Notes under the pieces: generated by a model
What the model was told of the DNA's origin: nothing
Seen by the model: only the letters and a program-made list of their open reading frames with translations
Database searches by the model: none
Position numbers and translations under genes: made by a program
NCBI GenBank assembly: GCA_023458615.1
Contig: JAEWYV010000260.1
Location: 1 to 23,096, forward strand
Direction: 5' to 3'
Origin: Bacillota bacterium
Lineage (GTDB): Bacteria; Bacillota; Clostridia; Christensenellales; CAG-138
DNA length: 23,096 nucleotides
Shown here: positions 7,798 through 15,707 of the stretch, piece after piece
Layout of the letters: every line of letters begins with the position of its first letter
How positions within the stretch are numbered: the stretch's first letter is position 1

Positions 7798-10638
7798 TTA
7801 TGCGCGCTTGACCTCTTCCATGACAAACGCTTCAATAACGTCGCCTTCCAGAAGGTCGTTGAATCCGTCGATGCCGATGCCGCACTCATAGCTCGTGAGA
7901 ACTTCCTTCGCGTCATCCTTAAAGCGCTTGAGCGAGGAAATCTTGCCTTCGTGAATAACGACACTGTCGCGCACCACGCGAATCTGCGCATTTCTTGTGA
8001 TCTTTCCATCGTTAACATAGGCGCCTGCAATGGTGCCCACACCCGTAACCTTAAATGTCTCGCGGACAGTGGCTCTACCGAGCTCAACCTCTTTAAAGAC
8101 CGGCTTGAACATGCCCTGCATGGCCGCTTTCACATCGTCGATCGCATTGTAAATGACGCGATAGAGACGAACGTCCACATTCTCTTTCTCCGCCATAGCG
8201 CGCGCGCTGGTATCCGGGCGAACGTTAAAGCCGATGACGATGGCGTTGGACGCGGAAGCAAACATGATGTCCGTTCCCGTAATCGCGCCTACGCCGCCAT
8301 GAATGCAGCGAACGCGAACCTCGTCGTTGCTCAGCTTTTCGAGCGCCTGCTTGACAGCTTCCACCGAGCCCTGCACATCCGCCTTGAGGATGACGTTGAG
8401 CTCTTTGAGTTCATCCGCCGCCATCTGGGTAAAGAGATCGTCCAGGGAGACCTTGCTCTTGCTCTTGAGCTGCGCGGCCTTGATCTTGTCGCGGCGCTCC
8501 TCAACCACCTGGCGGGAAAGCTTGTCCGCCTCGGCAACGTTGAGGATATCGCCTGCATCCGGCACATCGCTAAAGCCCAGTACCTCAACCGGCATGGAGG
8601 GTCCCGCCTCGTTGACTGCGTTGCCGCGGTCGTCCGTCATGGCGCGTACCTTGCCATAGGCCGTGCCGGCGACGATGGTATCGCCGCGGCGCAGTGTTCC
8701 GTTTTGAACGAGCACGGTCGCGAGCGGACCGCGTCCCTTGTCCAGCTTGGCTTCGATGATCGTGCCCTTTGCGATACGGTCGGGGTTTGCCTTGAGTTCC
8801 AGCACGTCCGCCTGCAGAAGAACCATCTCCAGCAGGGTGTCGATGCCGGTGAGTTTCTTTGCCGAAACCGGAACGATGATGGTCTGGCCGCCCCACTCCT
8901 CGGAGACGAGTTCGTACTCCGTGAGCTGCTGCTTGATACGATCCGGATCAGCGTCCGGCTTATCCATCTTATTGACGGCGACGATGATCGGAACACCCGC
9001 TGCCTTGGCATGGTGAATGGCCTCTACCGTCTGCGGCATGATGCCGTCATCCGCCGCAACAACGAGGATGACGATATCCGTCACCTGCGCACCGCGTGCG
9101 CGCATAGAGGTGAACGCTTCGTGACCCGGTGTGTCGATGAACGTAATCTGCTTATCATTGCACATGACGGTGTAAGCGCCGATATGCTGGGTGATGCCGC
9201 CCGCTTCGCCCTCGGTCACGCTACTGTTGCGGATAGCATCCAGCAGCGACGTCTTGCCGTGGTCAACGTGACCCATGATGGTAACCACCGGCGGGCGGGG
9301 TTTGAGCAGTTCCGGCGCGTCGGAATCCGTTGATGCGCTGTCGGAGAGCACTTCTTCAAACGTCTTGGCAATTTTGAGTTCCAGCTCGATGCCAAAGTCC
9401 GATGCAACGAGTTCGCAGGTGTCAAAATCAATCTCCTGATTGATCGTTGTCGGCATGCCGAGCAGGAAGAGTTTCTTAATGATCTCGGATGCGGGCTTGC
9501 CGATTCGTTCCGAGAGTTCTTTTACCGTTATGGTCTCCGTGGTGATCACCGCCTTTTCGATCACGACGGGTTCCGGCCGCCGCATGGGTTGCTTTGCGCC
9601 GCGTCTTGGCCGACGGCTGCCGGTTGCTGCGTCCTCGTCCCAATTGCTTGCGCTGGGCGCGGTCTCACGTGCAATCGCTTTCTTATTCTTTGCTTTTTTG
9701 CTTTCCGCCTCTTTTGCGCGGGCGTAGGCACTCTTGTTGGGATCATAATTGCTGACCCGCTCTTTTCCGCCTGCAGCGGGTGCAGGAGCTGCTCCGGCAG
9801 CGGGACGCGGACCGCGCGGCGGCATGCCGCCCTGCCCCTGCGGACGCGGCGGATAACCACCTTGGCCCTGCGGACGAGGCGCATAGCCACCCTGGCCCTG
9901 CGGGCGCGGGGCATATCCGCCCTGCTGACCTTGCTGCGGACGAGGAGCATATCCCCCCTGCTGGCCCTGCTGTGGACGCGGGGCATATCCCCCCTGCTGA
10001 CCCTGCTGCGGGCGCGGAGCGTAGCCGCCCTGCTGACCTTGCTGCGGGCGCGAATAATTACCGTCCTGTTGCGGGCGATTTTGCTGGTACGGCGCGCGAT
10101 CACCCTGCTGCTGCGGGCGGCGGCGATCATCCTGCGCAATGGCATGCGCTTCATACCCGCTCCCGGCAGGCTTCTTGGGTGCTTCCGGTGCGGCCTGCGG
10201 TTTCGCGGGTTCCGGCTGCGCGGCTGCGGGCGCTTCCTGCGGCTCCAACTTTGGCGCTTCTTTCGGCGCCTCTGGTTGCGCGGGCGCGGACACAACCGCC
10301 GACGGCTTTTCAGCCTTTTCAGCGGCGGGCGGCGTCGGAACAGGTTTCTCCTCCTTCACGACGGGCTTTGCCTCCGGCATATCCTCGTCGTCTCTTCCGC
10401 CGGCATGCGCTGCATGATCCTGATCGGAGTCGAGCAAATCGCGCAGGCGCTCCATGCGCTCTCGCTCTTCACGCGCTTTGCGTTTCTGCTCCTCCTTGTC
10501 AAGAAATTCGCTTTCGGAATGACGCACTGAAACAAGCAGCTCGCCTACTGCGTTCTGCGTGTTGGAGAGTCTTTCCAGAAGATCTTTTGTGTTCTTCTGA
10601 ATTCCGTTTGCCGATTCCAGAAAATTGTTCTTTGCCAT
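7798..10638 (-). CDS. infB: Translation initiation factor IF-2
   Basis: A 946-residue GTPase that delivers initiator fMet-tRNA to the 30S subunit. Order: a charged helical N terminus (1-75), a long Pro/Ala/Glu-rich region (90-160), a tandem Gln/Gly/Pro/Tyr repeat (198-271), a basic segment (300-355), an IF2_N domain (about 368-420), the G domain from about 450 (G1 GHVDHGKT 456-463, then DTPGHE and NKMD), and C-terminal beta-barrel and IF-2 domains. Length is within the range of long IF-2 variants; the extra length is in the low-complexity region. The ATG at 10638 lies 35 bases after ylxQ with a GGGGGT site. It belongs to the nusA operon. Confidence 0.98.
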   Translation of the reverse strand: MAKNNFLESANGIQKNTKDLLERLSNTQNAVGELLVSVRHSESEFLDKEEQKRKAREERERMERLRDLLDSDQDHAAHAGGRDDEDMPEAKPVVKEEKPVPTPPAAEKAEKPSAVVSAPAQPEAPKEAPKLEPQEAPAAAQPEPAKPQAAPEAPKKPAGSGYEAHAIAQDDRRRPQQQGDRAPYQQNRPQQDGNYSRPQQGQQGGYAPRPQQGQQGGYAPRPQQGQQGGYAPRPQQGQQGGYAPRPQGQGGYAPRPQGQGGYPPRPQGQGGMPPRGPRPAAGAAPAPAAGGKERVSNYDPNKSAYARAKEAESKKAKNKKAIARETAPSASNWDEDAATGSRRPRRGAKQPMRRPEPVVIEKAVITTETITVKELSERIGKPASEIIKKLFLLGMPTTINQEIDFDTCELVASDFGIELELKIAKTFEEVLSDSASTDSDAPELLKPRPPVVTIMGHVDHGKTSLLDAIRNSSVTEGEAGGITQHIGAYTVMCNDKQITFIDTPGHEAFTSMRARGAQVTDIVILVVAADDGIMPQTVEAIHHAKAAGVPIIVAVNKMDKPDADPDRIKQQLTEYELVSEEWGGQTIIVPVSAKKLTGIDTLLEMVLLQADVLELKANPDRIAKGTIIEAKLDKGRGPLATVLVQNGTLRRGDTIVAGTAYGKVRAMTDDRGNAVNEAGPSMPVEVLGFSDVPDAGDILNVAEADKLSRQVVEERRDKIKAAQLKSKSKVSLDDLFTQMAADELKELNVILKADVQGSVEAVKQALEKLSNDEVRVRCIHGGVGAITGTDIMFASASNAIVIGFNVRPDTSARAMAEKENVDVRLYRVIYNAIDDVKAAMQGMFKPVFKEVELGRATVRETFKVTGVGTIAGAYVNDGKITRNAQIRVVRDSVVIHEGKISSLKRFKDDAKEVLTSYECGIGIDGFNDLLEGDVIEAFVMEEVKRA
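9826..10047 (-). repeat. In-frame tandem repeat in infB (RPQQGQQGGYAP units)
   Basis: About four copies of a 12-residue (36-base) unit RPQQGQQGGYAP are followed by about three copies of a shorter 9-residue unit RPQGQGGYA, the last degenerating to GGYPP and GGMPP. At DNA level the copies differ mainly at third positions, so the array is not brand new. The stretch encodes a disordered linker between the acidic N-terminal region and the IF2_N domain. Array length could vary between strains through slippage or recombination. Confidence 0.9.
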
Positions 10639-10673
10639 TTACGTCGTTACCCCCGCGTATTTCGCAGTCCGCG

Positions 10674-10970
10674 TTATTCCTGCGCGGACGCGCGTTTGAT
10701 CATTGTAGTAAATTGTTCATCCGTAGCTGCCGCTATCATTCGTCCGGGTTTACCAATCCATCTTCCCAGTTCTTCAACTTCGACGAGTGGAATCCCGGCG
10801 TTTTCGCACATGCTGCGATACTTGCTTTTCGTGTTTTCCGAGGCTTCGCTGTCAATCAACGCGAGCTTTGCCCTTCTAGCGCGAACCGCTTTCTCAACGG
10901 TAAAATCGCCTGAAACGAGCTTGCCCGCCTTCATCGCAAACCCGATTGCGCTATTGAGCTTGCTGTTCAT
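10674..10970 (-). CDS. ylxQ: L7Ae/L30e/S12e/Gadd45-family RNA-binding protein (YlxQ-like)
   Basis: A 98-residue single-domain protein of the L7Ae/L30e superfamily, whose bacterial YlxQ members bind kink-turn RNA. Visible family features are the N-terminal helix GFAMKAGKLVSGDFTVEKAV, the strand KLALIDSEAS and the GIPLVEV segment followed by GRWIGKPGRMIAA. The start at ATG 10970 gives the normal family length and overlaps the end of ylxR by 20 bases; the open frame runs further upstream but only through ylxR in another frame. It sits in its conserved place between ylxR and infB. Confidence 0.88.
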   Translation of the reverse strand: MNSKLNSAIGFAMKAGKLVSGDFTVEKAVRARRAKLALIDSEASENTKSKYRSMCENAGIPLVEVEELGRWIGKPGRMIAAATDEQFTTMIKRASAQE

Positions 10971-11232
10971 GATAGGTTGCAAACTGCGCGCGCAGTGTGT
11001 CATAGGTTTCCGGTTCAATCTTCGTCTCCAGCGCGCGTTCCAGTGCGCGGGATTTGATCGCTTTCTCGAGACAGGCGCTCTTTTTGCAAAGATATGCCCC
11101 ACGCCCGTTTGCGCGACCGGTTGTGTCCAATATAACCGCGCCTTCCGGCGTGCGCACCACGCGTACCAGTTCCTTTTTGGGCTGCATCTCCCGGCAGGAG
11201 ACGCACATCCGCATTGGAATCTTCTTTGCCAA
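10951..11232 (-). CDS. ylxR: YlxR / RnpM family RNA-binding protein
   Basis: A 93-residue protein of the YlxR family (renamed RnpM in Bacillus, reported to bind RNase P RNA). Family hallmarks are PMRMCVSCREMQPKKELVRVV at the N terminus (split here as PMRMCVSC and KKELVRVV), and GRANGRGAYLC in the middle, which forms the conserved RNA-binding loop. The start is a TTG at 11232 three bases after the nusA stop, with GAGG 8 bases upstream; an ATG six codons later would cut the conserved opening. Placement between nusA and ylxQ is the standard Firmicute order. Confidence 0.92.
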   Translation of the reverse strand: MAKKIPMRMCVSCREMQPKKELVRVVRTPEGAVILDTTGRANGRGAYLCKKSACLEKAIKSRALERALETKIEPETYDTLRAQFATYHEQQAQ

Positions 11233-11235
11233 GCC

Positions 11236-12321
11236 TTACGCCTCGCTTTCGACCGGTTCGTCGCTATGGTAGAAGGCATCCATCGCTTCCTCTGCCTGAG
11301 ACTGGCTCTTGATATCGATCTTCCAGCCCGTGAGTTTTGCGGCAAGTCGCGCGTTCTGTCCCTCTTTGCCGATAGCGAGTGAGAGCTGAGAATCAGGTAC
11401 AATCACCTTTGCAGCCTTCTCTTCTTCATTTATATAGACCATGAGCACCTTCGCGGGGCTAAGCGCCTTTGCAATATAGACCGCAGAGTCGGAGTCCCAC
11501 TCGATGATGTCAATCTTTTCATTGTGCAGCTCGTTAACAATGCGCTCCACACGCGCGCCGCGCTGACCCACGCAGGCGCCAACGGCGTCCACCTGCAGAT
11601 CATTGGAATGCATGGCAACCTTGGTACGGAAGCCTGCTTCACGCGCGATCGACTTAATCTGGACGACGCCGGTCTGAATCTCCGGTACCTCCAGCTCAAA
11701 GAGCCGCTTGACGAGGCCGGGATGCGTGCGGCTGACGAGAACCTGCGGGCCCTTGCTGTCTTTACGCACTTCGAGCACATAAACCTTGATGCGGTCGTTG
11801 TTCTCATAGGTTTCGCCGGGGATCATCTCGTTGGGCGTTAGAATGCCGTCCGTCTTGCCGAGTTCGACATAGACGTTGCCTTTTTCCACGCGCTGAACAA
11901 TCGCGGTGAGCACCTCGTTCTCTTTTTCTACATATTCTTCGTAGATCACGCCGCGCTCCGCCTCGCGGATGCGCTGCACGACAACCTGCTTGGCCGTCTG
12001 CGCTGCAATGCGCGAAAACTCCTTCGCCTTGACCTCTTCCTCTAGCACGTCACCAACTTCATACAGCACGTTAACGCGCTTTGCATCCGCAAGAGAAATC
12101 TCGTTGATCGGATTCTCTACCACTTCCGCAACGGTTTTGGAGGCATAGATGCGAAACTCGCCGCTGCGCGGATCAATCTGCGCGCGAACATTCGCCGTTG
12201 CGCCATAGTTGCGCTTATAGGCCGAGGTCAGCGCCGCTTCAATTGCGAGAATCAGCACATCCTTGCTGATGCCGCGCTCCTTTTCCAGCGCATTCAGTGC
12301 TTCGACAAACTCTGTGTTCAT
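11236..12321 (-). CDS. nusA: Transcription termination/antitermination factor NusA
   Basis: A 361-residue NusA of the short Gram-positive form without the C-terminal acidic repeats of E. coli. It has the RNA polymerase-binding N-terminal domain (1 to about 125), an S1 domain (about 135-200, VEKGNVYVELGKTDGIL), and two KH domains with GxxG-type loops (GQRG in GACVGQRGARVE and GKEGQNARLAAKLTGW). NusA binds RNA polymerase and promotes pausing and termination. The ATG at 12321 has AAGGAG 9 bases upstream. It is preceded by rimP, as in Bacillus. The rimP leader carries a hairpin that may be its own autoregulatory target. Confidence 0.97.
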   Translation of the reverse strand: MNTEFVEALNALEKERGISKDVLILAIEAALTSAYKRNYGATANVRAQIDPRSGEFRIYASKTVAEVVENPINEISLADAKRVNVLYEVGDVLEEEVKAKEFSRIAAQTAKQVVVQRIREAERGVIYEEYVEKENEVLTAIVQRVEKGNVYVELGKTDGILTPNEMIPGETYENNDRIKVYVLEVRKDSKGPQVLVSRTHPGLVKRLFELEVPEIQTGVVQIKSIAREAGFRTKVAMHSNDLQVDAVGACVGQRGARVERIVNELHNEKIDIIEWDSDSAVYIAKALSPAKVLMVYINEEEKAAKVIVPDSQLSLAIGKEGQNARLAAKLTGWKIDIKSQSQAEEAMDAFYHSDEPVESEA

Positions 12322-12402
12322 CTGATTGTACTCCTTATCAATAATCCCGTGTCCTTCAACACATAAAATGAATATCGTTTTGATACGCGAAAAACGTCCG
12401 CG

Positions 12403-12855
12403 TTAAAACACCAGTTCAGGCCGCGCGAGCGCGATGGCTTTGCGCTCCAGCATCAATTCCCCGCTCTCGGTTAATACGGTGATATTGGTTTCATCAAAGC
12501 GAATCAACTCGCCAATGAATTCTTTCTTTCCGTTTTTGGGTGCAAAGAGCTTAATCTCAATGCGCTTGCCGAGATTTCGGTTGTAATCCGCATCTTTTTT
12601 TAGGGGTCTGTCCAGTCCAAGAGAGGAAACGGAGAGATAGTAAGCCTGTTCGATCGGATCTGCCTCGTCTAAAATGGGGTCCATCGCACGGCTAACGCGC
12701 TCGCAGTCGTCAATGGTTATGCCATCCGGCTTGTTGATGTAGAGTGTGAGCACCCAGTCGCCATATTCCTTGATGAATTCCACATCGCAGAGTTCGTATC
12801 CGAGTGCTTCCACGGGTTCTTTGAGCAGTTGTTCTACCTTTTGAGCTGTATTCAA
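12403..12855 (-). CDS. rimP: Ribosome maturation factor RimP
   Basis: A 150-residue RimP, needed for early 30S assembly. Features are VEALGYELCDVEF near the N terminus, the strand DWVLTLYINKPDGITIDDCERVSR, and SVSSLGLDRPL (the family's SPGxxRPL segment with SLGLDRPL). The start is a TTG at 12855 because GGAGG stands 5 bases upstream and this gives the usual family N terminus (NTAQKVEQLL). The frame stays open for 40 more codons back to an ATG at 12975, but those run through the transcript leader and its hairpin and do not resemble RimP. It is the first gene of the nusA-infB operon. Confidence 0.93.
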   Translation of the reverse strand: MNTAQKVEQLLKEPVEALGYELCDVEFIKEYGDWVLTLYINKPDGITIDDCERVSRAMDPILDEADPIEQAYYLSVSSLGLDRPLKKDADYNRNLGKRIEIKLFAPKNGKKEFIGELIRFDETNITVLTESGELMLERKAIALARPELVF

Positions 12856-12935
12856 ATCGTTCCTCCGAAAAAAATCTGTTAAATACCCACCGTATCCGGC
12901 GGTAATCGTCACAAAAAAGCACCTTTCAAAACGAA

Positions 12936-12956
12936 AGAGTGGGTTTTGCCCACTCT
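12936..12956 (-). terminator. Leader hairpin with interrupted U-tract upstream of rimP (candidate attenuator)
   Basis: A perfect 8-bp stem (AGAGTGGG at 12936-12943, CCCACTCT at 12949-12956) with a 5-base loop begins about 24 bases after the predicted transcription start. On the minus-strand RNA the stem is followed by UUUCGUUUUG, an interrupted U-run. In Bacillus subtilis the corresponding leader holds a NusA-dependent terminator through which NusA limits its own expression; similar use here is inference. Confidence 0.7.
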
Positions 12957-12986
12957 CCGCTAAAAGTTCATACATCCAACAAATGC

Positions 12987-13015
12987 AGTATAACAGTCTT
13001 CTACCGCAAATGCAA
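12987..13015 (-). promoter_or_regulatory. Sigma-A promoter of the rimP-nusA-infB operon
   Basis: On the minus strand TTGCAT (-35, 13015-13010, 4/6) and TATACT (-10, 12992-12987, 5/6) are separated by exactly 17 bases. The predicted start is near 12980, giving a leader of about 125 bases before the TTG start of rimP. Confidence 0.75.
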
Positions 13016-13055
13016 GTCTTTTTCCGAATTGCATATCGATTCCGGCGTATAAAAT

Positions 13056-13071
13056 CGGCACATATAGGCCG
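13056..13071 (-). terminator. Weak hairpin after pgsA
   Basis: A short stem CGGC/GCCG with an 8-base loop begins just past the pgsA stop. On the minus strand it is followed by ATTTTATA; on the plus strand by TTTTTT. The stem is only 4 bp, so this is a weak candidate end for the pgsA transcript. Confidence 0.3.
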
Positions 13072-13075
13072 TTTT

Positions 13076-13633
13076 TTACACGTCCGCCAACTTGTCTTTG
13101 TTTTTGCTAAAAGCCCGCGGAAGTTGCTTTACCGCATAGTATCCCAGCGCAAAACAGGACATTGCGGTTGCAAGGGCGAGCGCAGCCATATCCCACGGTT
13201 CGACCTTAAGAGACAGGAATGACAGCAGCGATAGCATCACGCCAACCGCAAACAACCCCGTCGCAACCTTGCCCGGCCAATATGCCATGGCTACTACTTT
13301 GCGCTTCGCCATAAAGACTCCGCCGATGAGCATCAGTAGCTCTTTTAGCGTCATTAACAAGAACAGCACAAGATATACCGTTTTATGCTTTCCAAGATAG
13401 ATGCAGGCCAATGCCGCAAGCGTCATCATCTTATCCGCCAGCGGATCGAGCAGCTTTCCTATGTCGGTGACCCAGCCGTGTGCCCTTGCAAGATAGCCAT
13501 CCAGAATATCGGTGAAAAACGCAAGGAGGAATATGCAGAGGGCAGGCAGATACCTGCCCGCCCGAAACAGCATCACAAACACACCGACGAGAATCAGCCG
13601 TATTCCAGAAAGGATGTTCGGCAGATGTCTCAT
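13076..13633 (-). CDS. pgsA: CDP-diacylglycerol-glycerol-3-phosphate 3-phosphatidyltransferase
   Basis: A 185-residue integral membrane enzyme making phosphatidylglycerol phosphate. The CDP-alcohol phosphatidyltransferase signature D-G-x2-A-R-x8-G-x3-D-x3-D is complete: Asp45, Gly46, Ala49, Arg50, Gly59, Asp63 and Asp67. Several hydrophobic helices surround it (about 12-22, 30-42, 70-100, 120-140, 148-168). The N terminus (LPNILSGIRL) is typical for PgsA. The ATG immediately follows the TAA of the OadA-like gene, indicating co-transcription and probable translational coupling with a functionally unrelated neighbour. Length matches the family. Confidence 0.92.
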   Translation of the reverse strand: MRHLPNILSGIRLILVGVFVMLFRAGRYLPALCIFLLAFFTDILDGYLARAHGWVTDIGKLLDPLADKMMTLAALACIYLGKHKTVYLVLFLLMTLKELLMLIGGVFMAKRKVVAMAYWPGKVATGLFAVGVMLSLLSFLSLKVEPWDMAALALATAMSCFALGYYAVKQLPRAFSKNKDKLADV

Positions 13634-15043
13634 TTATGCGCCTATGTCCTCAACATACAGCGTACGAACGCCGTCGCTTGCCGGTTCTGTCGCTTTACGC
13701 TCTGCCGCCTCACGCGCCTCAAAGAACTTGAGGGCAACCTGCGGGAAGAGTGCATAGCTCAACACATCCTCTTCCTGACGGATGTGATCCTTGATCTCCT
13801 CACGATACTGCTCCAGCTCCGGCTTGAGCAGGTCGGCAGGACGGCAGGTAATGACCTCCGCGTCACCGATTGCCTTACGGCGAACTTCTTCATTGACGGG
13901 CGCGGGCAACGTGCCGTATTCGCCGTGGAGCAGCGCTTTGCTCTCCTTCGTGAACACCTTGTAGCGCTCACCATTGATGACATTCAGCACAGCCTGGGTG
14001 CCGACGATCTGGCTCGTGGGTGTGACCAGCGGCGGATAGCCGAAGTCTTTACGGACGCGAGGAACCTCTTCAAGCACCTCATAGTACTTATCGGATTTTC
14101 CGGCTTCCTTCAACTGCGAAATCAGGTTGGAGAGCATGCCGCCCGGCACCTGATACAGCAGCGTATTGGTATCCACGCCAAGAGCTTTGACGGAGATTGT
14201 GCCATCTGCAAGCATGCGATCCGCGACGGGGCGGAAGAACTTTGCCGCCTCGGAGAGCTTCAGCAGATCAAGGCCAGTGTCGCGTTCGGTGCCCTTGAGG
14301 GTGGCGACGAGCGGCTCGGTAGCGGGCTGCGCGGTGCCATTGCCGAAGGGAGAGAGCGCGGTGTCCACGATATCTACGCCAGCCTGAGCGGCCATGAGAT
14401 AAACCATGTCGCCCGTACCGGTGGTGTTGTGGGTGTGCAGATGGATCGGAACGCTGATCTCTTTCTTCAAGCGCGAAATGAGGGAATATGCGTCAAACGG
14501 CAGCAACAGGTTCGCCATGTCCTTGATGCAGATGGTGTCCGCACCCATCTGGACAAGCTCCTTGGCCAGCTTGACAAAATAATCCTCGTTGTGCACGGGG
14601 GATACTGTATAGCTGATCGCCGGTTCGCAGATTCCGCCGTACTTCTTGGTGAAGCGGATCGCGCTCTCGAGGTTACGGATATCATTGACCGCGTCGAAGA
14701 TGCGGACTACGTCAATGCCGTTTTCAATGGACTTTTTGCAGAACTGCTCAACCACGTCATCCGCATAGTGCTTGTAACCGAGGATGTTCTGTCCGCGGAA
14801 TAGCATCTGCAGCTTCGTGTTCGGCAGAGCCTTGCGCAGTTTGCGCAGGCGTTCCCAGGGGTCTTCATTGAGGAAGCGAAGGCATGCGTCAAACGTTGCT
14901 CCGCCCCAAACCTCCAGCGACCAATAGCCGATGGAATCGAGCACTTCGCAAGCGGGCAGCATGTCCTCAATGCGCATGCGCGTTGCAGCCTGGGACTGAT
15001 GCGCGTCGCGGAGGATCGTATCGGTAATAAATAATTTGCTCAT
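13634..15043 (-). CDS. oadA: Oxaloacetate decarboxylase alpha / pyruvate carboxylase subunit B-type carboxyltransferase
   Basis: A 469-residue carboxyltransferase that transfers CO2 between oxaloacetate/pyruvate and biotin. Visible motifs are TILRDAHQS with metal ligand Asp13, RGQNILGY, the carbamylated-lysine motif CIKDMANLL (Lys174), and the metal-binding HLHTHNTTG (His203 and His205). The C-terminal part (PGGMLSNL, then EVPRVRKDFGYPPLVTPTSQIVGTQA, split) is typical of OadA. It ends without its own biotinyl domain; a separate carrier gene lies upstream. The ATG has AAAGGAG 9 bases upstream. With OadG- and biotin-carrier-like neighbours, the sodium-pumping decarboxylase role is the best guess; the OadB subunit is not in the window, so a carboxylase or transcarboxylase role remains possible. 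Confidence 0.88.
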   Translation of the reverse strand: MSKLFITDTILRDAHQSQAATRMRIEDMLPACEVLDSIGYWSLEVWGGATFDACLRFLNEDPWERLRKLRKALPNTKLQMLFRGQNILGYKHYADDVVEQFCKKSIENGIDVVRIFDAVNDIRNLESAIRFTKKYGGICEPAISYTVSPVHNEDYFVKLAKELVQMGADTICIKDMANLLLPFDAYSLISRLKKEISVPIHLHTHNTTGTGDMVYLMAAQAGVDIVDTALSPFGNGTAQPATEPLVATLKGTERDTGLDLLKLSEAAKFFRPVADRMLADGTISVKALGVDTNTLLYQVPGGMLSNLISQLKEAGKSDKYYEVLEEVPRVRKDFGYPPLVTPTSQIVGTQAVLNVINGERYKVFTKESKALLHGEYGTLPAPVNEEVRRKAIGDAEVITCRPADLLKPELEQYREEIKDHIRQEEDVLSYALFPQVALKFFEAREAAERKATEPASDGVRTLYVEDIGA

Positions 15044-15136
15044 TTGGTGTTTCTCCTTTCGGCGGCGCAGGGCGGGGCGTTATAGCTCTACACGATGCGG
15101 CACCATGGTATCTTAAGAAAAGATGGTAAGAAAGGC

Positions 15137-15154
15137 GCCGCCAAAGTCTGCGGC
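15137..15154 (-). other. Hairpin in the biotin carrier-oadA gap
   Basis: The 249-base gap 15044-15292 contains no credible gene. It holds a 5-bp GCCGC/GCGGC stem with an 8-base loop; on the minus strand a run with GCCTTTCTT follows. This may be a weak terminator or processing site that lowers oadA expression relative to the upstream genes. No clear promoter was found in the gap. Confidence 0.25.
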
Positions 15155-15292
15155 TCCTGACGCCCGCGGCAAAGCAGCGAAAGAATAACCTCCCGATCTC
15201 TTGCCGTGAGAACCGATACGCTGGGCGCAATCATCCGGCAGCAACGAGGCGATGCCCCGAACTCACACGCGCTCCGGCGCGAAAAATCGAAC

Positions 15293-15643
15293 TTACTCGA
15301 TGGAGCAGAGCAGCTTGCCCGCTTCCACGGAATCGCCCTTGTGCACGGAAATGCCGCGAACGACGCCGTTGACCGGAGCGGTGATGTCGCTCTCCATCTT
15401 CATGGCTTCGAGTACGAAGATCGGCTGACCGGCCTTGACGGAATCGCCTTCCTTGACATTGACGCCGAGGATGGTGCCGGGCATCGGTGCGGTGACCTTG
15501 GTTGCGCCAGCGGCTGCGGCAACGGGCGCGGCAGTGGGAGCTGCGGCGGGCGCGGGCTTCGCGGCGGGTGCGGCTTTTCCATCGATTTCTTCGACGGCTA
15601 CTTCATACTGTGTTCCATTGACGTTCACAAGAAAATTACGCAT
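15293..15643 (-). CDS. Biotin carboxyl carrier protein of a decarboxylase/carboxylase complex
   Basis: A 116-residue biotin carrier. It begins with a short strand region (NFLVNVNGTQYEVAVEEI), continues with a flexible Ala/Pro-rich linker (about 22-46), and ends with a biotinyl domain whose attachment motif EAMKME places biotin on Lys82. The layout matches the separate gamma-type carriers of oxaloacetate or methylmalonyl-CoA decarboxylases rather than the AccB carrier of fatty-acid synthesis. The ATG has GGAGG 5 bases upstream. It lies between the OadG-like and OadA-like genes, 64 bases after the first, so all three are probably one complex. Confidence 0.92.
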   Translation of the reverse strand: MRNFLVNVNGTQYEVAVEEIDGKAAPAAKPAPAAAPTAAPVAAAAGATKVTAPMPGTILGVNVKEGDSVKAGQPIFVLEAMKMESDITAPVNGVVRGISVHKGDSVEAGKLLCSIE

Positions 15644-15707
15644 AATTACCTCCGATATTATTTATATGTGAAATAAAAGGTTCTGATAGGATGGAACGGG
15701 TTTCGAC

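Noticed and set aside
7786..9333. A 515-codon plus-strand open frame opposite infB
   Set aside because: Antisense shadow of the conserved IF-2 GTPase domain; no domain, start signal or promoter.
9826..10047. The repeated DNA as a possible CRISPR array
   Set aside because: The units are in frame, contiguous without spacers, and encode a regular protein repeat inside infB.
12385..12403. A small ACGCG/CGCGT stem between rimP and nusA as a terminator
   Set aside because: Only 5 bp with a 9-base loop and no T-run after it; it would also cut the operon.
12856..12975. A 40-residue N-terminal extension of RimP starting at an ATG
   Set aside because: It translates the leader hairpin, has no ribosome binding site and is unlike RimP, while the TTG at 12855 has a well-placed GGAGG.
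13385..14803. A 472-codon plus-strand open frame opposite oadA and pgsA
   Set aside because: It covers two genes on the other strand and resembles no protein; a frame shadow.
14967..15230. A small open frame in the biotin carrier-oadA gap
   Set aside because: It overlaps the start of oadA in another frame, has arginine-rich composition and no ribosome binding site.
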